Assembly (NCBI RefSeq): GCF_910592395.1 | Contig: NC_088321.1 | Coordinates: forward strand, 9,054,001 to 9,118,000 | Length of the DNA stretch: 64,000 bases | Direction of reading: 5' to 3' | Source: Lineus longissimus | Lineage: Eukaryota; Nemertea; Pilidiophora; Heteronemertea; Lineidae | Shown here: positions 1 to 11,789 of the stretch, piece by piece | Layout: each line of letters begins with the position of its first letter | How positions within the stretch are numbered: the stretch's first letter is position 1 | Position numbers and translations under genes: made by a program | Notes under the pieces: generated by a model | Seen by the model: the letters and a program-made list of their open reading frames with translations, nothing else | The model's database searches: none | What the model was told of the DNA's origin: nothing

Positions 1-1999
1 TTCCCGAGCCACGTGCTTGCAGGCACCGCCTCCTTTGCCTTAGTGAGCCAATCATATAACATCTTATATTGTAGCATGTGATGTATGTTTTACCAGACTA
101 TTATGTGGAAGTATTGTCCTTTGCTGGATTGGGGGTACGGTTCACTTGAATAAGACAGATGTAAACAATGCAAGTTTGATAAAAGAAGCAATTACACTGT
201 TAACCCGTTGACATGAAGGTGGCAGCACCATACTGTAGTGACTCTTAAAGGGGCAATAGGGATTACACTACATCTCCCTTTCTAAATTGTCTATGTTATT
301 TCTGAACTTAGAACTGAACGTTCGTGCACTTTGATGTGGCTTGAAACACGTTGAAAAGAAAAGTCTGACTTATCTTAGACATCTGAACATGATACGTGAA
401 AGTCCATACTTTTAGTTTAAACCAGAAATACTAAATTTAGGACATAACCTGGAAATACATCATAGAGGTTACATAACGCTCCGCAACCTGAAATTTGGTT
501 GATGGAAATATATCCTCGCCATTTGAACCATTCGGTTGCTTTTAGTCCCAGTGATTCAAAAGGTATCACTGTTTTGTCTGGTCTTAGTAAGTCTGAAATA
601 TAATTCATCCCTACTTCCTTCGAATGTTTATAAAAGATCATTCTTTGATTAATTTTGATTAATTTATTGTACCACTAATATGTTTTTCCCGAGCCACGTG
701 CTTGCATTATTGTTTTCAGTGTTTAAGTTATAACCCCAAATCTTATTTATTATAACATCCATTAACCCTCTCCATTTGAACCATTCGGTTGCTTTTAGTC
801 CCAGTGATTCAAAAGGTATCACTGTTTTGTCTGGTCTAAGGAAATCTGAAATATAATTTATCCCTTCTTCCTTCCAATGTTTATAAAAGATCATTCTTTG
901 ATTAATTTATTGTACCATAAATTTCCTTCCAATGTTTATAAAAGATCATTCTTTGATTGATTTTGATTAATTTATTGTACCATAAATATGTTTTTCCCGA
1001 GCCACATGCTTGCAGGCGCTGCCTCCTTTGCCTTAGTGAGCCAATCATATAACATCTTATATTGTAGCATGTGATATATGTTTTACCACACTATTATGTG
1101 GAAGTATTGGCCTTTGCTGGATTGGGGGTACGGTTCACTTGAATAAGACAGATGTAAACAATGCAAGTTTGATAAAAGAAGCAATTACACTGTTAACCCG
1201 TTGACATGAAGGTGGCAGCACCATACTGTAGTGACTCTTAAAGGGGCAATAGGGATTACACTACATCTCCCTTTCCAAATTGTCTATGTTATTTCTGAAC
1301 TTAGAACTGAACGTTTGTGCACTTTGATGTGGCTTGAAACACGTTGAAAAGAAAAGTCTGACTTATCTTAGACATCTGAACATGATACGTGAAAGTCCAT
1401 ACTTTTAGTTTAAACCAGAAATACTAAATTTAGGACATAACCTGGAAATACATCATAGAGGTTACATAACGCTCCGCAACCTGAAATTTGGTTGATGGAA
1501 ATATATCGTCTAAGGCTTTGAGATGCCTTTGCAGTTTATAAATCCAAGTGATCTACTGGTTTCACCAGTCCGGTTGATCTCCTAATGTCGCTATCGGTCA
1601 CCTGTAGCTAATTACAGGTAGGCATCAGTCACTTGAGGCTGATTTATACCGTTGGGCATGATTGTCTCTTAGACTTCTACGGTTTCTGCGTAGATCTTAC
1701 ATTATTGTTATCAGTGTTAAATTATAACCCCAAATCTATTTAATAATAACATCCACTAACCCTCTCAATTTGAACCATTCGGTTGCTTTTAGTCCCAGTG
1801 ATTCAAAAGGTATCACTGTTTTGTCTGGCCTTAGTAAATCTGAAATATAATTTATCCCTACCATTCCTTCCAATGTTTATAAAAAAACCATTCTTTGATT
1901 AATATTGATTAATTTATTGTACAAATATTGTATAAATATGTTTTTCCCGAGCCACGTGCTTGCAGGCGCCGCCTCCTTTGCCTTAGTGAGCCTACATAT
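1..1999. repeat. Tandem 0.9-kb array, segment 1 (rearranged units)
   Basis: Just over two units of the 0.9-kb tandem repeat that recurs through the window. A full unit runs from the TTTTTCCCGAGCC motif at 990 to the same motif at 1940 (about 950 bp). The piece before it is shortened: near 505 the sequence jumps from the middle of the unit straight to the LINE-like part. At 684 a new unit begins and jumps again inside 30 bp. The minus strand of each unit encodes a peptide with FYKHWKEEGINYISDLLRP or a close variant (417-641 and 664-894 here), which resembles the C-terminal region of L1/Tx1-type LINE ORF2 proteins. The segment runs off the left edge of the window. Confidence 0.9.
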
Positions 2000-2184
2000 G
2001 GGGTGTTTCAAGAAAACTTGGACACTATGTCAACCAGAAGGCCAACATTTTTACCATGCCCAAATGACGCAAAAACCCTAGATCCATCAATTAGAATCCC
2101 AGGGAAGAAAAAACTGAAAACCGTTTTCAAATACTATTCTTTATTAAAAAATGAGAGCCAGTTGAAAACGCTGATAACGGTGTA

Positions 2185-2727
2185 GTTATGTATGGGACAC
2201 ACATCACCAGATCATGACAAAAGTTGATAAAATAGTTATTTACAACTGTAAAATGGACTACAGTTGACAGGTTTCATCAAATATGAGTGATATGATCAAC
2301 TATTTTCAATTGGAATGCAGTTGGTGGTCAGATTTTAAACTTTACGTATTCTAGACTTCAGAGTTTATCAACAGGAGAAAGTTCCACTTGTCTCCATTCC
2401 CAAAAAGAGCTGATAGATAACAAATGTTTTTCTTCCCCTGTTATGCTTTGGTATGTAAGATGGCTAAGCAAAGTGATATAAGTTTATTGTTTCCCATGTT
2501 ACATCAGAGAATGTCAAATAATCTGAAATGTACTGAAGTGGTTATGTACGGGACACTAATGTATGTACGGGACATCTGCCAGATTTTCTACCATGAAGAA
2601 CATTTTGAACTTGTTGCTCAATGAAAAGGGCAAAGAACTATCAAAACTCACTATTCTAAGTGTGAATTTTCCCATGGTTGTGAACCAATTTCATTGAAGG
2701 ATGTCTCTATGCTGTCCCATACATAAC
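2185..2727. repeat. Subterminal repeats of the large transposon, copy 1
   Basis: Four copies of a motif close to GTTATGTACGGGACA lie within 0.75 kb of the transposon end. They are at 2185 (GTTATGTATGGGACA), 2541 (exact), 2561 (GTATGTACGGGACA), and inverted at 2713-2727 (TGTCCCATACATAAC). Two more copies lie near the opposite end of the family at 17634 and 17813. Clustered subterminal motifs commonly bind transposase. That role is inferred here. Confidence 0.75.
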
Positions 2728-3478
2728 CATTTTTGTTACACCTAAATCAAGAGTTCATTTGGCTATGTTCTCTTGCACTGAGAGAACAGTTCTTGATCGT
2801 TCTTTTTTAAAATAAAGGATACATCTTTAAGTCTTGATCTTAAGGTCTTTGAAAACCTGTTCAATGTGTTGTAGTTGAATTATCTCGAATTCCATCAAGC
2901 CAAGGAGATCTATTGGTCCATAGAAAACCGCACTAGCATGAACTGAATCAAGGTCATCTGTCTTCGGCCACTTGAGCCGTAATTTACCATTCACTGTAGA
3001 CTGAAACATAACATAAAGTTTATGAATATGTATTCAAACTACTCTTTTATGATGGTTTGACAGACATTTTTGAATTGGGAAATGACAGGAGTAGGAATGC
3101 AACGAACCTGATGCAAAAACTTCATGTCCAGAAACCCGTTATCGCGAATTTTCAGGACTCTGCCAATATAGAACCGCTTCATGTAGTCAACTGCGAAGTA
3201 TTCCTCAATCTTGATTTCAACCTAAAAGAGGAAATTTGTCATTATTGTGTGCTACTGGATTTAAGATGCAATACTATGTTATATTTAGATATTCCAATTC
3301 AAAACAAGGCATATTTTTTACCTTTTCTTGAGCTTTTGCCTTTTTGTGTTTTCTGGGGGCAGGGTAAAATTCAAAACTCAATTACAGGCTACATGTAACA
3401 AATCGTATGGCAATGGGAGTCGTGTCAAGTTATGAACTCATAAATCTCAATGCCCAAACTGTATATCTGAAACTTGTC

Positions 3479-6400
3479 TCACAGAGGTTCATTGTCATCC
3501 TCAGAATTACATGAACCATGACAACTGCAAGCACTGGTGCAACGCTTGAATCCTAGTTTTTTGCAACCGCATCTTTTTGGTTGACACCCAGTTGTGCATG
3601 AGCACGATACGATGTCAATTCTTTGCATACTTTTGGAACTGGTTCCAAGGTCATGAGCTCCGGAATAAGTGTCCCGTCTTTGAAAGACCAGCCACAGGTT
3701 GAAGGACAAGGCAAATCTTGAGTTGGAGTTATTGACTGCCTCCATACCAGGCACTGGTAATTCGCACGCTCAATATGCTTCTGAAGTGCATCCTTCGTTG
3801 GTGGGAGGGCTTCAAGGGATTTCTTACCCTTGACAAATATTTCAATCCGAACGTCATTGATTGATTTTGATGGCTCATCAGTGTCAACATATAGCCTGCA
3901 GACGAACTCCTCTGCTCCTGATACGGCTTCCTGGGAGAGTTCCTTGCATCCAAGTTGGTTTAGTAGGTGTGGACACTTGAGGTAAATCTTCCATGCCGTT
4001 TTCTTTCCTTTGCCAGCAAATTGGCTAGTAGTGTCGCACCCTGTTATCGCATGAAATGCAATGACATTATCAATCACGGAGGCGGGAAGGTCAATGCTGT
4101 GAACAGGAATAAATGTTCTTTTCTGTGATGTCCCTGAAGATATCCAAATCTCTGGTGTCAGTTTATCTCGAAACCCCAGTGCGAGCACAAGCACATCTGT
4201 ATCTCTGCATAGGAGAACACTCCTCACATAGCCGTTGACATGGGCATCCTTAGCGTGCAATATTAGGCGCGTATCTGCCTCCTCATGATTCGACTGTATC
4301 AAACTAAGGTCTCGTGTACGATGTGACGACCAAGTTTCTAGAGGGTCTGGGAATCCGCCAGCAATCACAAGTTCGTGGTCCTGTGACAATGTATCTGTTG
4401 CTTTTTCAATGAGTGAAGTTGACAAGAAGGATGCTAGCTGAGCCTTATTTTCAGGCAAACTGATGAATTGTTTCCAGTTTTGGGGAAGTTTCACTTCCTT
4501 GGAGTCAATCACTCTCCTAATTGGCCGGACCTTGCCAGTTCGCTGGTCACGGGTACCTGACTTAATTGATGTATCCAGGTAATGATCGAAGATGACGTCC
4601 ACCCTTGAATACTGTGAACCAAAACGAGAGAGTATATTCAACAATGGCGTCATTCGTATCATTGACCTTGTACCAGTCTTGATCAACCAGTGGAAGAATT
4701 GGTGATGGACGTTTGCTGCTTTCATAATTGGAAAATAACAGCTCATGAAACTCAGATGGAATTGCTGTCTTCAGAAATCTGTCCTTGCCTATTGTCGTGT
4801 CTCTGTCATTCAATATGGGTTCGCCACCGACTCCATCTCCAAGCTGAAACGCAGCGCATTGCGTACCGTTGAACTGTCCTTTGCCATCAAGCGTCTCTTC
4901 GAGAATATTGATGTTATCTGCGGCGAATTGCACAAAATCACCAGGAACCAGATTAGGAGGCCCAACGACATTCTCGTTCATCTTATATCTGTCCAACTCC
5001 GATTTCGCTATACTTGTATCAATCTTCTGTACACATTCATAACTAACACAGTGTCCAGCAGCATGGACAAGATCTACAAGATACTTACTACGCGTTGCAT
5101 GATGAATTGTAGTTCCTAGGCCTATATGTTTTGGGGTCAATTTTCTTCCTTTCGATGCAGTGTATATTATATCTTGAGAAATACTTAGGATTTTTTCGAA
5201 ATGTTCTGAATCCTCGTTTTCGCCTAATATCATGCTCACTAACAAGAATAATGAGGGTGGTATAATGGCTTCTGCATTTACCTTATCAATGTTATCATAT
5301 GTACTATGGCCAACATAATCTTTTAAGTCCATTTTGACTTTGCTACACAAATGGTATATAGTCCTAAACAAGTCAGCATCGTTGTTTGTTGTACAGAATG
5401 TCCGAAGTAACACATTTTCCGCTTCGGTCACATCTTTGTTATCGGTACAGTTCTTTAGTGCATTAACTAAGATGTCTTTTGACACCTCAGGAAGAATCAA
5501 AAGAGAGTCTTTTTTCCCTGCACTTGCTACAAACTCAAGTCCCACCTTGCATGCTGATTTCAACTGGATCCTGAATTCTCGAAGGATATTCGCGGACTTA
5601 TCCGGCGTCGGAGTTTCAGTTTGGCTTAATAGCTCACAGTATCGATCCCAAACACTTTTCACAGAAAATATGTGTCCTGAATTCAGCCCTCGTTCAAGTT
5701 CTTGAACAGTTGTACTGAAACAAGCTTCATCAAAAGTGTTTTGTTCACTTTTATTGAAGCCAGCTTTGTCAATGTCTCGGAAGAACTTCACGTAACACCT
5801 CAAATGGTACTTCACTTCTCTAGCTATGAGGTCAGAAATCCCACCTAATCGATATGCAAGCATGGAGCCCGACTGAACAGCTCTTACTATTTTCTCTGAT
5901 GTCTCTGAAGTTAACACCTGATGGAGTGTTTCGGACGTGTCCTTCTGACAGTATATGCACTTTTCCCACCGAGTAGTTTGTACAACACTTCTTGATGCTC
6001 TTTCAGGAACACTATTGGCACACTCGGAAGTAGAACATTCTCCGCCATCAAATTCTATCAAAGGTTCCCGTTTTGTTTTTAAACGATTCAAATGCGAAGC
6101 ACTGGTGAAGCATGAGAAACAGCTTTTGTGGGTAAATAGTTCGATTGAGGGATCATCTATATTAACTATGGGACTTTGTAACCTATCCAACACTTCAACA
6201 TATCTGTCACAGTTATATTTGATTCGCAGAGTTAAGGCTTCTTTTAATGACTTCAAACCTTGAACAGACGTCTTTCGAACTTTTTCTACCTTACTTTTCT
6301 GACAAATGATGCATTTATGAAGTGAAATAGATTCCCCTCGTTTCCTTTTCTGGCTTTGTAATGCAGCTACAGGCGTCATTTGCTTCCCGGATTGTCCACT

Positions 6401-6490
6401 TTAGCTGGCTTCCTTCTCTTTGCCTTCCCAAATTCATCTGGCTCATGTTGCTTTCGTTTCTTAGATGAATTTGCATTTGCCTCCATCTCC
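3479..6490 (-). pseudogene. Gene A: Cys-rich / PIN-like nuclease / CXC-domain protein, frameshifted
   Basis: Three overlapping minus-strand reading frames make one gene. The N-terminal 605-codon frame (6379 to 4562) has two Cys-rich modules, near residues 22-100 (CIICQKS...HKSCFSC) and 139-210 (CIYCQKD...HLRCYVKF). The second frame (4746 to 3553) holds an acidic nuclease-like core: RVDVIFDHYLD (49-58), NHEEADTR (153-160), RDTDVLVL (181-188) and ITGCDTTS (234-241). Their order and spacing resemble PIN/FEN-type nucleases. The third frame (3754 to 3479) ends in a tesmin/TSO1-like CXC motif, CSC...CQPKRCGCKK...CTSACSCHGSC. Frameshifts separate the frames at about 4640-4660 and 3600-3640. An acceptor at 6491-6492 and a GTAAGT donor at 6787 suggest an upstream exon. 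I know similar proteins as multi-copy uncharacterised families in cnidarians, molluscs and echinoderms. Biochemical function is inferred only. Confidence 0.7.
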
Positions 6491-6787
6491 TGAAAGTGAA
6501 AGTAGGTACTGAGTAAACCCATCTGAATTAATTGATGCTCCCTGAGCACATGTTGCATGGTCTGTACTGGTAATGAGGCAGTAGCTAAGCCATATCTGAC
6601 CTGACCCAGTTTGAAACCCTAGTGTATATATTGAGATGTTATATGCTATGTGCCCTTGTGAACATCTCTAGCATAGCATATAAACTATTAGCACTATTGA
6701 GCTGTGGGCCTATATTAACTTTGAAAACATCTCATTTATGATTCTATGTTGTTCTGACAGTAGATGGATATCAAGAGTAAAACTTAC
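6491..6787 (-). other. Candidate intron in the 5' part of gene A
   Basis: On the minus strand CCAAG|GTAAGTT at 6788/6787 is a near-consensus donor and TTTCACTTTCAG ending at 6491 is a good acceptor with a pyrimidine-rich tract, giving a 297-bp intron. The exon after it opens GAGATGGAGGCAAATGC and encodes a short basic stretch (KKRKQH, KAKRRKPAK) that could be a nuclear localisation signal. This frame meets a stop at 6376, one base out of frame with the main ATG at 6379. Confidence 0.45.
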
Positions 6788-7785
6788 CTTGGCTTTATTA
6801 TGTTTATTCATGTATAAAATGCAAAATCAGGTGAAAGTGGAACAAGCATGTTGACTTCAACATCATCTCCTATCTTCAGTCTGAAAAAGGAACTAGAGGG
6901 GACCCTTTTGTTTTTAATTGCCCAAAGAAGCAATGTTGACAGACCTGTTTTCCTTTCTTTTGCATGAACTTACACCCAAATGCTTGTTGATTACCAGAAT
7001 TGCCAGTCAACCCAGACCCCTTTTAACTGTTTTAACCTTCATGAAGTAAAAATATAACCCTGCCCCCCCCCCCCCCCGGTAGGGTGCCCATTTAAATATA
7101 ATTGATTATCTTTTTGCATGATCACATGCCATTATATATTATTAAGAATGTTTATAAACCCAAACAGACTTATTCATGTTGTAGCAGGTTGAACACAGCG
7201 ATTTAGGATTTTTCGGGAATTTTTGAATTTTTTCAAAAAATGGCCATGTTTGACCCTCAATAACTTCGGACTCAATAGGCATAGAAGATTTATTTTGGTT
7301 TTAAAAACTGCCCAGCCATGTCCTCTTTCAGAATCAGTGATCAAAAATACTTTTCCATTGCAGAAAATATATTTTAGGCAGAGGAATGTGGAATAGGTCT
7401 GTTTTAGGGCCCTCAAGGGGTCACGTGACCTTTTGACCCCTTAATGACCCCTAGGATTACATGCATCTCAAAACAAAATATCAGATCTTGTAGTCCGATT
7501 GATAAGCTACAAGATCATGCATGATTTGTTCAAAAGTGATCAATAATAAAAAAAATATGTCACTTTCTTTAAACCTCACCTGTTTTATTTCACATTTTTA
7601 GATTTTTGACATTTCGAGGAAAGGGTTAATTTTGGACCTTTTTTGGAAAATTCACGCTTGGCATCCACCCTAGCCGGATGCTGCACATCATAATCTACCT
7701 TACTGCAGTGGATGCATGTCTCTAACATGAAATGATTTTAAAAACCTTATCTAGGCCTCTTTTTGAGTTTCGCCTCTCTACTATC
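6788..7785. other. Non-coding flank of gene A up to the truncation point
   Basis: AT-rich sequence with a C homopolymer at about 7064-7078 and no protein I recognise. Relative to gene A it is upstream, so it would hold the promoter, but I see no convincing core promoter. The stretch ends where array sequence resumes near 7785. Confidence 0.5.
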
Positions 7786-10015
7786 TCCATTTGAACCATT
7801 CGGTTGCTTCGTCCCAGTGATTCAAAAGGTATCACTCTTTTGTCTGGTCTTAGTAAATCTGAAATATAATTTATCCCTTCTTCCTTCCAATGTTTATAAA
7901 AGATCATTCTTTGATTAATTTTGATTAATTTTTTGTACCATAAATTTCCTGCCAATGTTTATAAAAGATCATTCTTTGATTAATTTTGATTAATTTATTG
8001 TACCATAAATGTGTTTTTCCCGAGCCACGTGCTTGCAGGCACCGCCTCCTTTGCCTTAGTGAGCCAATCATATAACATCTTATATTGTAGCATGTGATGT
8101 ATGTTTTACCAGACTATTATGTGGAAGTATTGTCCTTTGCTGGATTGGGGGTACGGTTCACTTGAATAAGACAGATGTAAACAATGCAAGTTTGATAAAA
8201 GAAGCAATTACACTGTTAACCCGTTGACATGAAGGTGGCAGCACCATACTGTAGTGACTCTTAAAGGGGCAATAGGGATTACACTACATCTCCCTTTCTA
8301 AATTGTCTATGTTATTTCTGAACTTAGAACTGAACGTTCGTGCACTTTGATGTGGCTTGAAACACGTTGAAAAGAAAAGTCTGACTTATCTTAGACATCT
8401 GAACATGATACGTGAAAGTCCATACTTTTAGTTTAAACCAGAAATACTAAATTTAGGACATAACCTGGAAATACATCATAGAGGTTACATAACGCTCCGC
8501 AACCTGAAATTTGGTTGATGGAAATATATCCTCGCCATTTGAACCATTCGGTTGCTTTTAGTCCCAGTGATTCAAAAGGTATCACTGTTTTGTCTGGTCT
8601 TAGTAAGTCTGAAATATAATTCATCCCTACTTCCTTCGAATGTTTATAAAAGATCATTCTTTGATTAATTTTGATTAATTTATTGTACCACTAATATGTT
8701 TTTCCCGAGCCACGTGCTTGCATTATTGTTTTCAGTGTTTAAGTTATAACCCCAAATCTTATTTATAATAACATCCATTAACCCTCTCCATTTGAACCAT
8801 TCGGTTGCTTTTAGTCCCAGTGATTCAAAAGGTATCACTGTTTTGTCTGGTCTAAGGAAATCTGAAATATAATTTATCCCTTCTTCCTTCCAATGTTTAT
8901 AAAAGATCATTCTTTGATTAATTTATTGTACCATAAATTTCCTTCCAATGTTTATAAAAGATCATTCTTTGATTGATTTTGATTAATTTATTGTACCATA
9001 AATATGTTTTTCCCGAGCCACATGCTTGCAGGCGCTGCCTCCTTTGCCTTAGTGAGCCAATCATATAACATCTTATATTGTAGCATGTGATATATGTTTT
9101 ACCACACTATTATGTGGAAGTATTGGCCTTTGCTGGATTGGGGGTACGGTTCACTTGAATAAGACAGATGTAAACAATGCAAGTTTGATAAAAGAAGCAA
9201 TTACACTGTTAACCCGTTGACATGAAGGTGGCAGCACCATACTGTAGTGACTCTTAAAGGGGCAATAGGGATTACACTACATCTCCCTTTCTAAATTGTC
9301 TATGTTATTTCTGAACCTTGAACTGAACGTTCGTGCACTTTGATGTGGCTTGAAACACGTTGAAAAGAAAAGTCTGACTTATCTTAGACATCTGAACATG
9401 ATACATGAAAGGCCATACTTTTAGTTTAAACCAGAAATACTCAATTTAGGACATAACCTGGACATGCGTCATAGAGGTTACATAACGCTGCGCAACCTGA
9501 AATTTAGTTGATGGAAATAAAGCGTCTAAGGCTTTAAGATGCCTTCGCAGTTTATAAATCCAAGTGATCTACTGGTTTTGCCAGTCCGATTGATCTCCTA
9601 ATGTCGCTATCGGTCACCTGTAGCTAATTACAGGTAGGCATCAGTCACTTGAGGCTGATTTATACCGTTGGGCATGATTGTCTCTTAGACTTCTACGGTT
9701 TCTGCGTAGATCTTACATTATTGTTATCAGTGTTAAATTATAACCCCAAATCTATTTAATAATAACATCCACTAACCCTCTCAATTTGAACCATTCGGTT
9801 GCTTTTAGTCCCAGTGATTCAAAAGGTATCACTGTTTTGTCTGGCCTTAGTAAATCTGAAATATAATTTATCCCTACCATTCCTTCCAATGTTTATAAAA
9901 AAACCATTCTTTGATTAATATTGATTAATTTATTGTACAAATATTGTATAAATATGTTTTTCCCGAGCCACGTGCTTGCAGGCGCCGCCTCCTTTGCCTT
10001 AGTGAGCCTACATAT
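7786..10015. repeat. Tandem 0.9-kb array, segment 2
   Basis: Array units resume at a truncated unit (7786), followed from 8017 by the second copy of the sequence seen at the window start. LINE-like peptides recur on the minus strand at 7722-7955, 8433-8657 and 8680-8910. The segment ends at ATAT (10012-10015), the presumed target site of the next transposon copy. Confidence 0.9.
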
Positions 10016-11369
10016 GGGGTGTTTCAAGAAAACTTGGACACTATGTCAACCAGAAGGCCAACATTTTTACCATGCCCAAATGACGCAAAAACCCTAGATC
10101 CATCAATTAGAATCCCAGGGAAGAAAAAACTGAAAACCGTTTTCAAATACTATTCTTTATTAAAAAATGAGAGCCAGTTGAAAACGCTGATAACGGTGTA
10201 GTTATGTATGGGACACACATCACCAGATCATGACAAAAGTTGATAAAATAGTTATTTACAACTGTAAAATGGACTACAGTTGACAGGTTTCATCAAATAT
10301 GAGTGATATGATCAACTATTTTCAATTGGAATGCAGTTGGTGGTCAGATTTTAAACTTTACGTATTCTAGACTTCAGAGTTTATCAACAGGAGAAAGTTC
10401 CACTTGTCTCCATTCCCAAAAAGAGCTGATAGATAACAAATGTTTTTCTTCCCCTGTTATGCTTTGGTATGTAAGATGGCTAAGCAAAGTGATATAAGTT
10501 TATTGTTTCCCATGTTACATCAGAGAATGTCAAATAATCTGAAATGTACTGAAGTGGTTATGTACGGGACACTAATGTATGTACGGGACATCTGCCAGAT
10601 TTTCTACCATGAAGAACATTTTGAACTTGTTGCTCAATGAAAAGGGCAAAGAACTATCAAAACTCACTATTCTAAGTGTGAATTTTCCCATGGTTGTGAA
10701 CCAATTTCATTGAAGGATGTCTCTATGCTGTCCCATACATAACCATTTTTGTTACACCTAAATCAAGAGTTCATTTGGCTATGTTCTCTTGCACTGAGAG
10801 AACAGTTCTTGATCGTTCTTTTTTAAAATAAAGGATACATCTTTAAGTCTTGATCTTAAGGTCTTTGAAAACCTGTTCAATGTGTTGTAGTTGAATTATC
10901 TCGAATTCCATCAAGCCAAGGAGATCTATTGGTCCATAGAAAACCGCACTAGCATGAACTGAATCAAGGTCATCTGTCTTCGGCCACTTGAGCCGTAATT
11001 TACCATTCACTGTAGACTGAAACATAACATAAAGTTTATGAATATGTATTCAAACTACTCTTTTATGATGGTTTGACAGACATTTTTGAATTGGGAAATG
11101 ACAGGAGTAGGAATGCAACGAACCTGATGCAAAAACTTCATGTCCAGAAACCCGTTATCGCGAATTTTCAGGACTCTGCCAATATAGAACCGCTTCATGT
11201 AGTCAACTGCGAAGTATTCCTCAATCTTGATTTCAACCTAAAAGAGGAAATTTGTCATTATTGTGTGCTACTGGATTTAAGATGCAATACTATGTTATAT
11301 TTAGATATTCCAATTCAAAACAAGGCATATTTTTTACCTTTTCTTGAGCTTTTGCCTTTTTGTGTTTTC
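8017..11369. repeat. Segmental duplication, copy 2 (partner 1-3353)
   Basis: Near-identical to 1-3353. The short open frames of the transposon left end (1928-2185, 2424-2624, 2827-3009) reappear unchanged at +8016. Differences are clustered at 9287-9606, where this copy looks more like other array units in the window (for example CTGGACATGCGTC instead of CTGGAAATACATC). Gene conversion from another unit is the simplest explanation. Confidence 0.95.
10201..10743. repeat. Subterminal repeats of the large transposon, copy 2 left end
   Basis: The same four motifs as at 2185-2727, at 10201, 10557, 10577 and (inverted) 10729-10743. They lie 185-730 bp from the left TIR. Two same-strand copies near the right TIR complete the set. 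Confidence 0.75.
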
Positions 11370-11789
11370 TGTCTTCTGATTGATGTCATTCTGATCTGGC
11401 AGTGTAATGACTACATCTGGTGGTGTGATGGCTACATCTTATTTCATGTTAAGGAGTTCTGTTGGGATGATGTTTTTCCATGGCAGTTACTTTGTGACTC
11501 TTTTGCTTCAAAATATTGGTCTTTAGTGTTTTTGTATATTTTGTATATTTAAGTATTATATCAATTATTTATATTTTTTAAAAGGATACTGTGCTGAATC
11601 CTCCACTTCCCATCAATGAGCTTTACTGTCTCTAGCGGACCACATGTTTCCTCACTGTTAAATCTGCCAGTACTGTAAACCCCAAGTAGACAAATATGGC
11701 AGCTACATGTAAGCCTTCTGTACTGAAGCTTGTATGGTTCCAAAGGTCTGATGAAGTGAAGGCTCCTTGTTCCAGCCAATGTTGCATCA

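Larger units (their letters stand above)
1..3353. repeat. Segmental duplication, copy 1 (partner 8017-11369)
   Basis: This block is nearly identical to 8017-11369 at a constant offset of 8016 bp. It contains array units plus the first 1.35 kb of a large transposon. Identity ends abruptly at about 3353: this copy continues into GGGGGCAGGGTAAAATTC, while the other continues into GTCTTCTGATTGATGTC. About 19 mismatches are packed into 1271-1590, with almost none elsewhere. The duplication continues past the left edge, so its full length is unknown. Confidence 0.95.
2000..7785. mobile_element. Large TIR transposon, copy 1, right end missing
   Basis: The left end begins GGGGTGTTTCAAGAAAAC at 2000, directly after ATAT in an array unit. 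The same left end occurs at 10016 and its inverted partner at 18106. This copy carries subterminal repeats (2185-2727) and then a minus-strand gene with Cys-rich, PIN-like and CXC regions (3479-6490). It stops without a right TIR at about 7785, where array sequence resumes in the middle of a unit (CTCCATTTGAACC), so it is truncated. I infer that it is the gene-A-bearing half of the same family as 10016-18106. The superfamily is not recognised. Confidence 0.7.

Noticed and set aside
5334-6263. Plus-strand frames over gene A
   Set aside because: Shadows of the long minus-strand gene A frame, with no recognisable motifs.
3479-6490. Gene A as a host tesmin/TSO1 (LIN54-like) cell-cycle gene
   Set aside because: It has a single CXC block, lacks the paired CXC-RNPCxP-CXC arrangement, and sits inside a transposon copy with frameshifts.
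7722-7955. LINE-like peptide in array units as an active small gene
   Set aside because: It lacks RT and endonuclease motifs, its ends vary between units, and its conservation is explained by array homogenisation.
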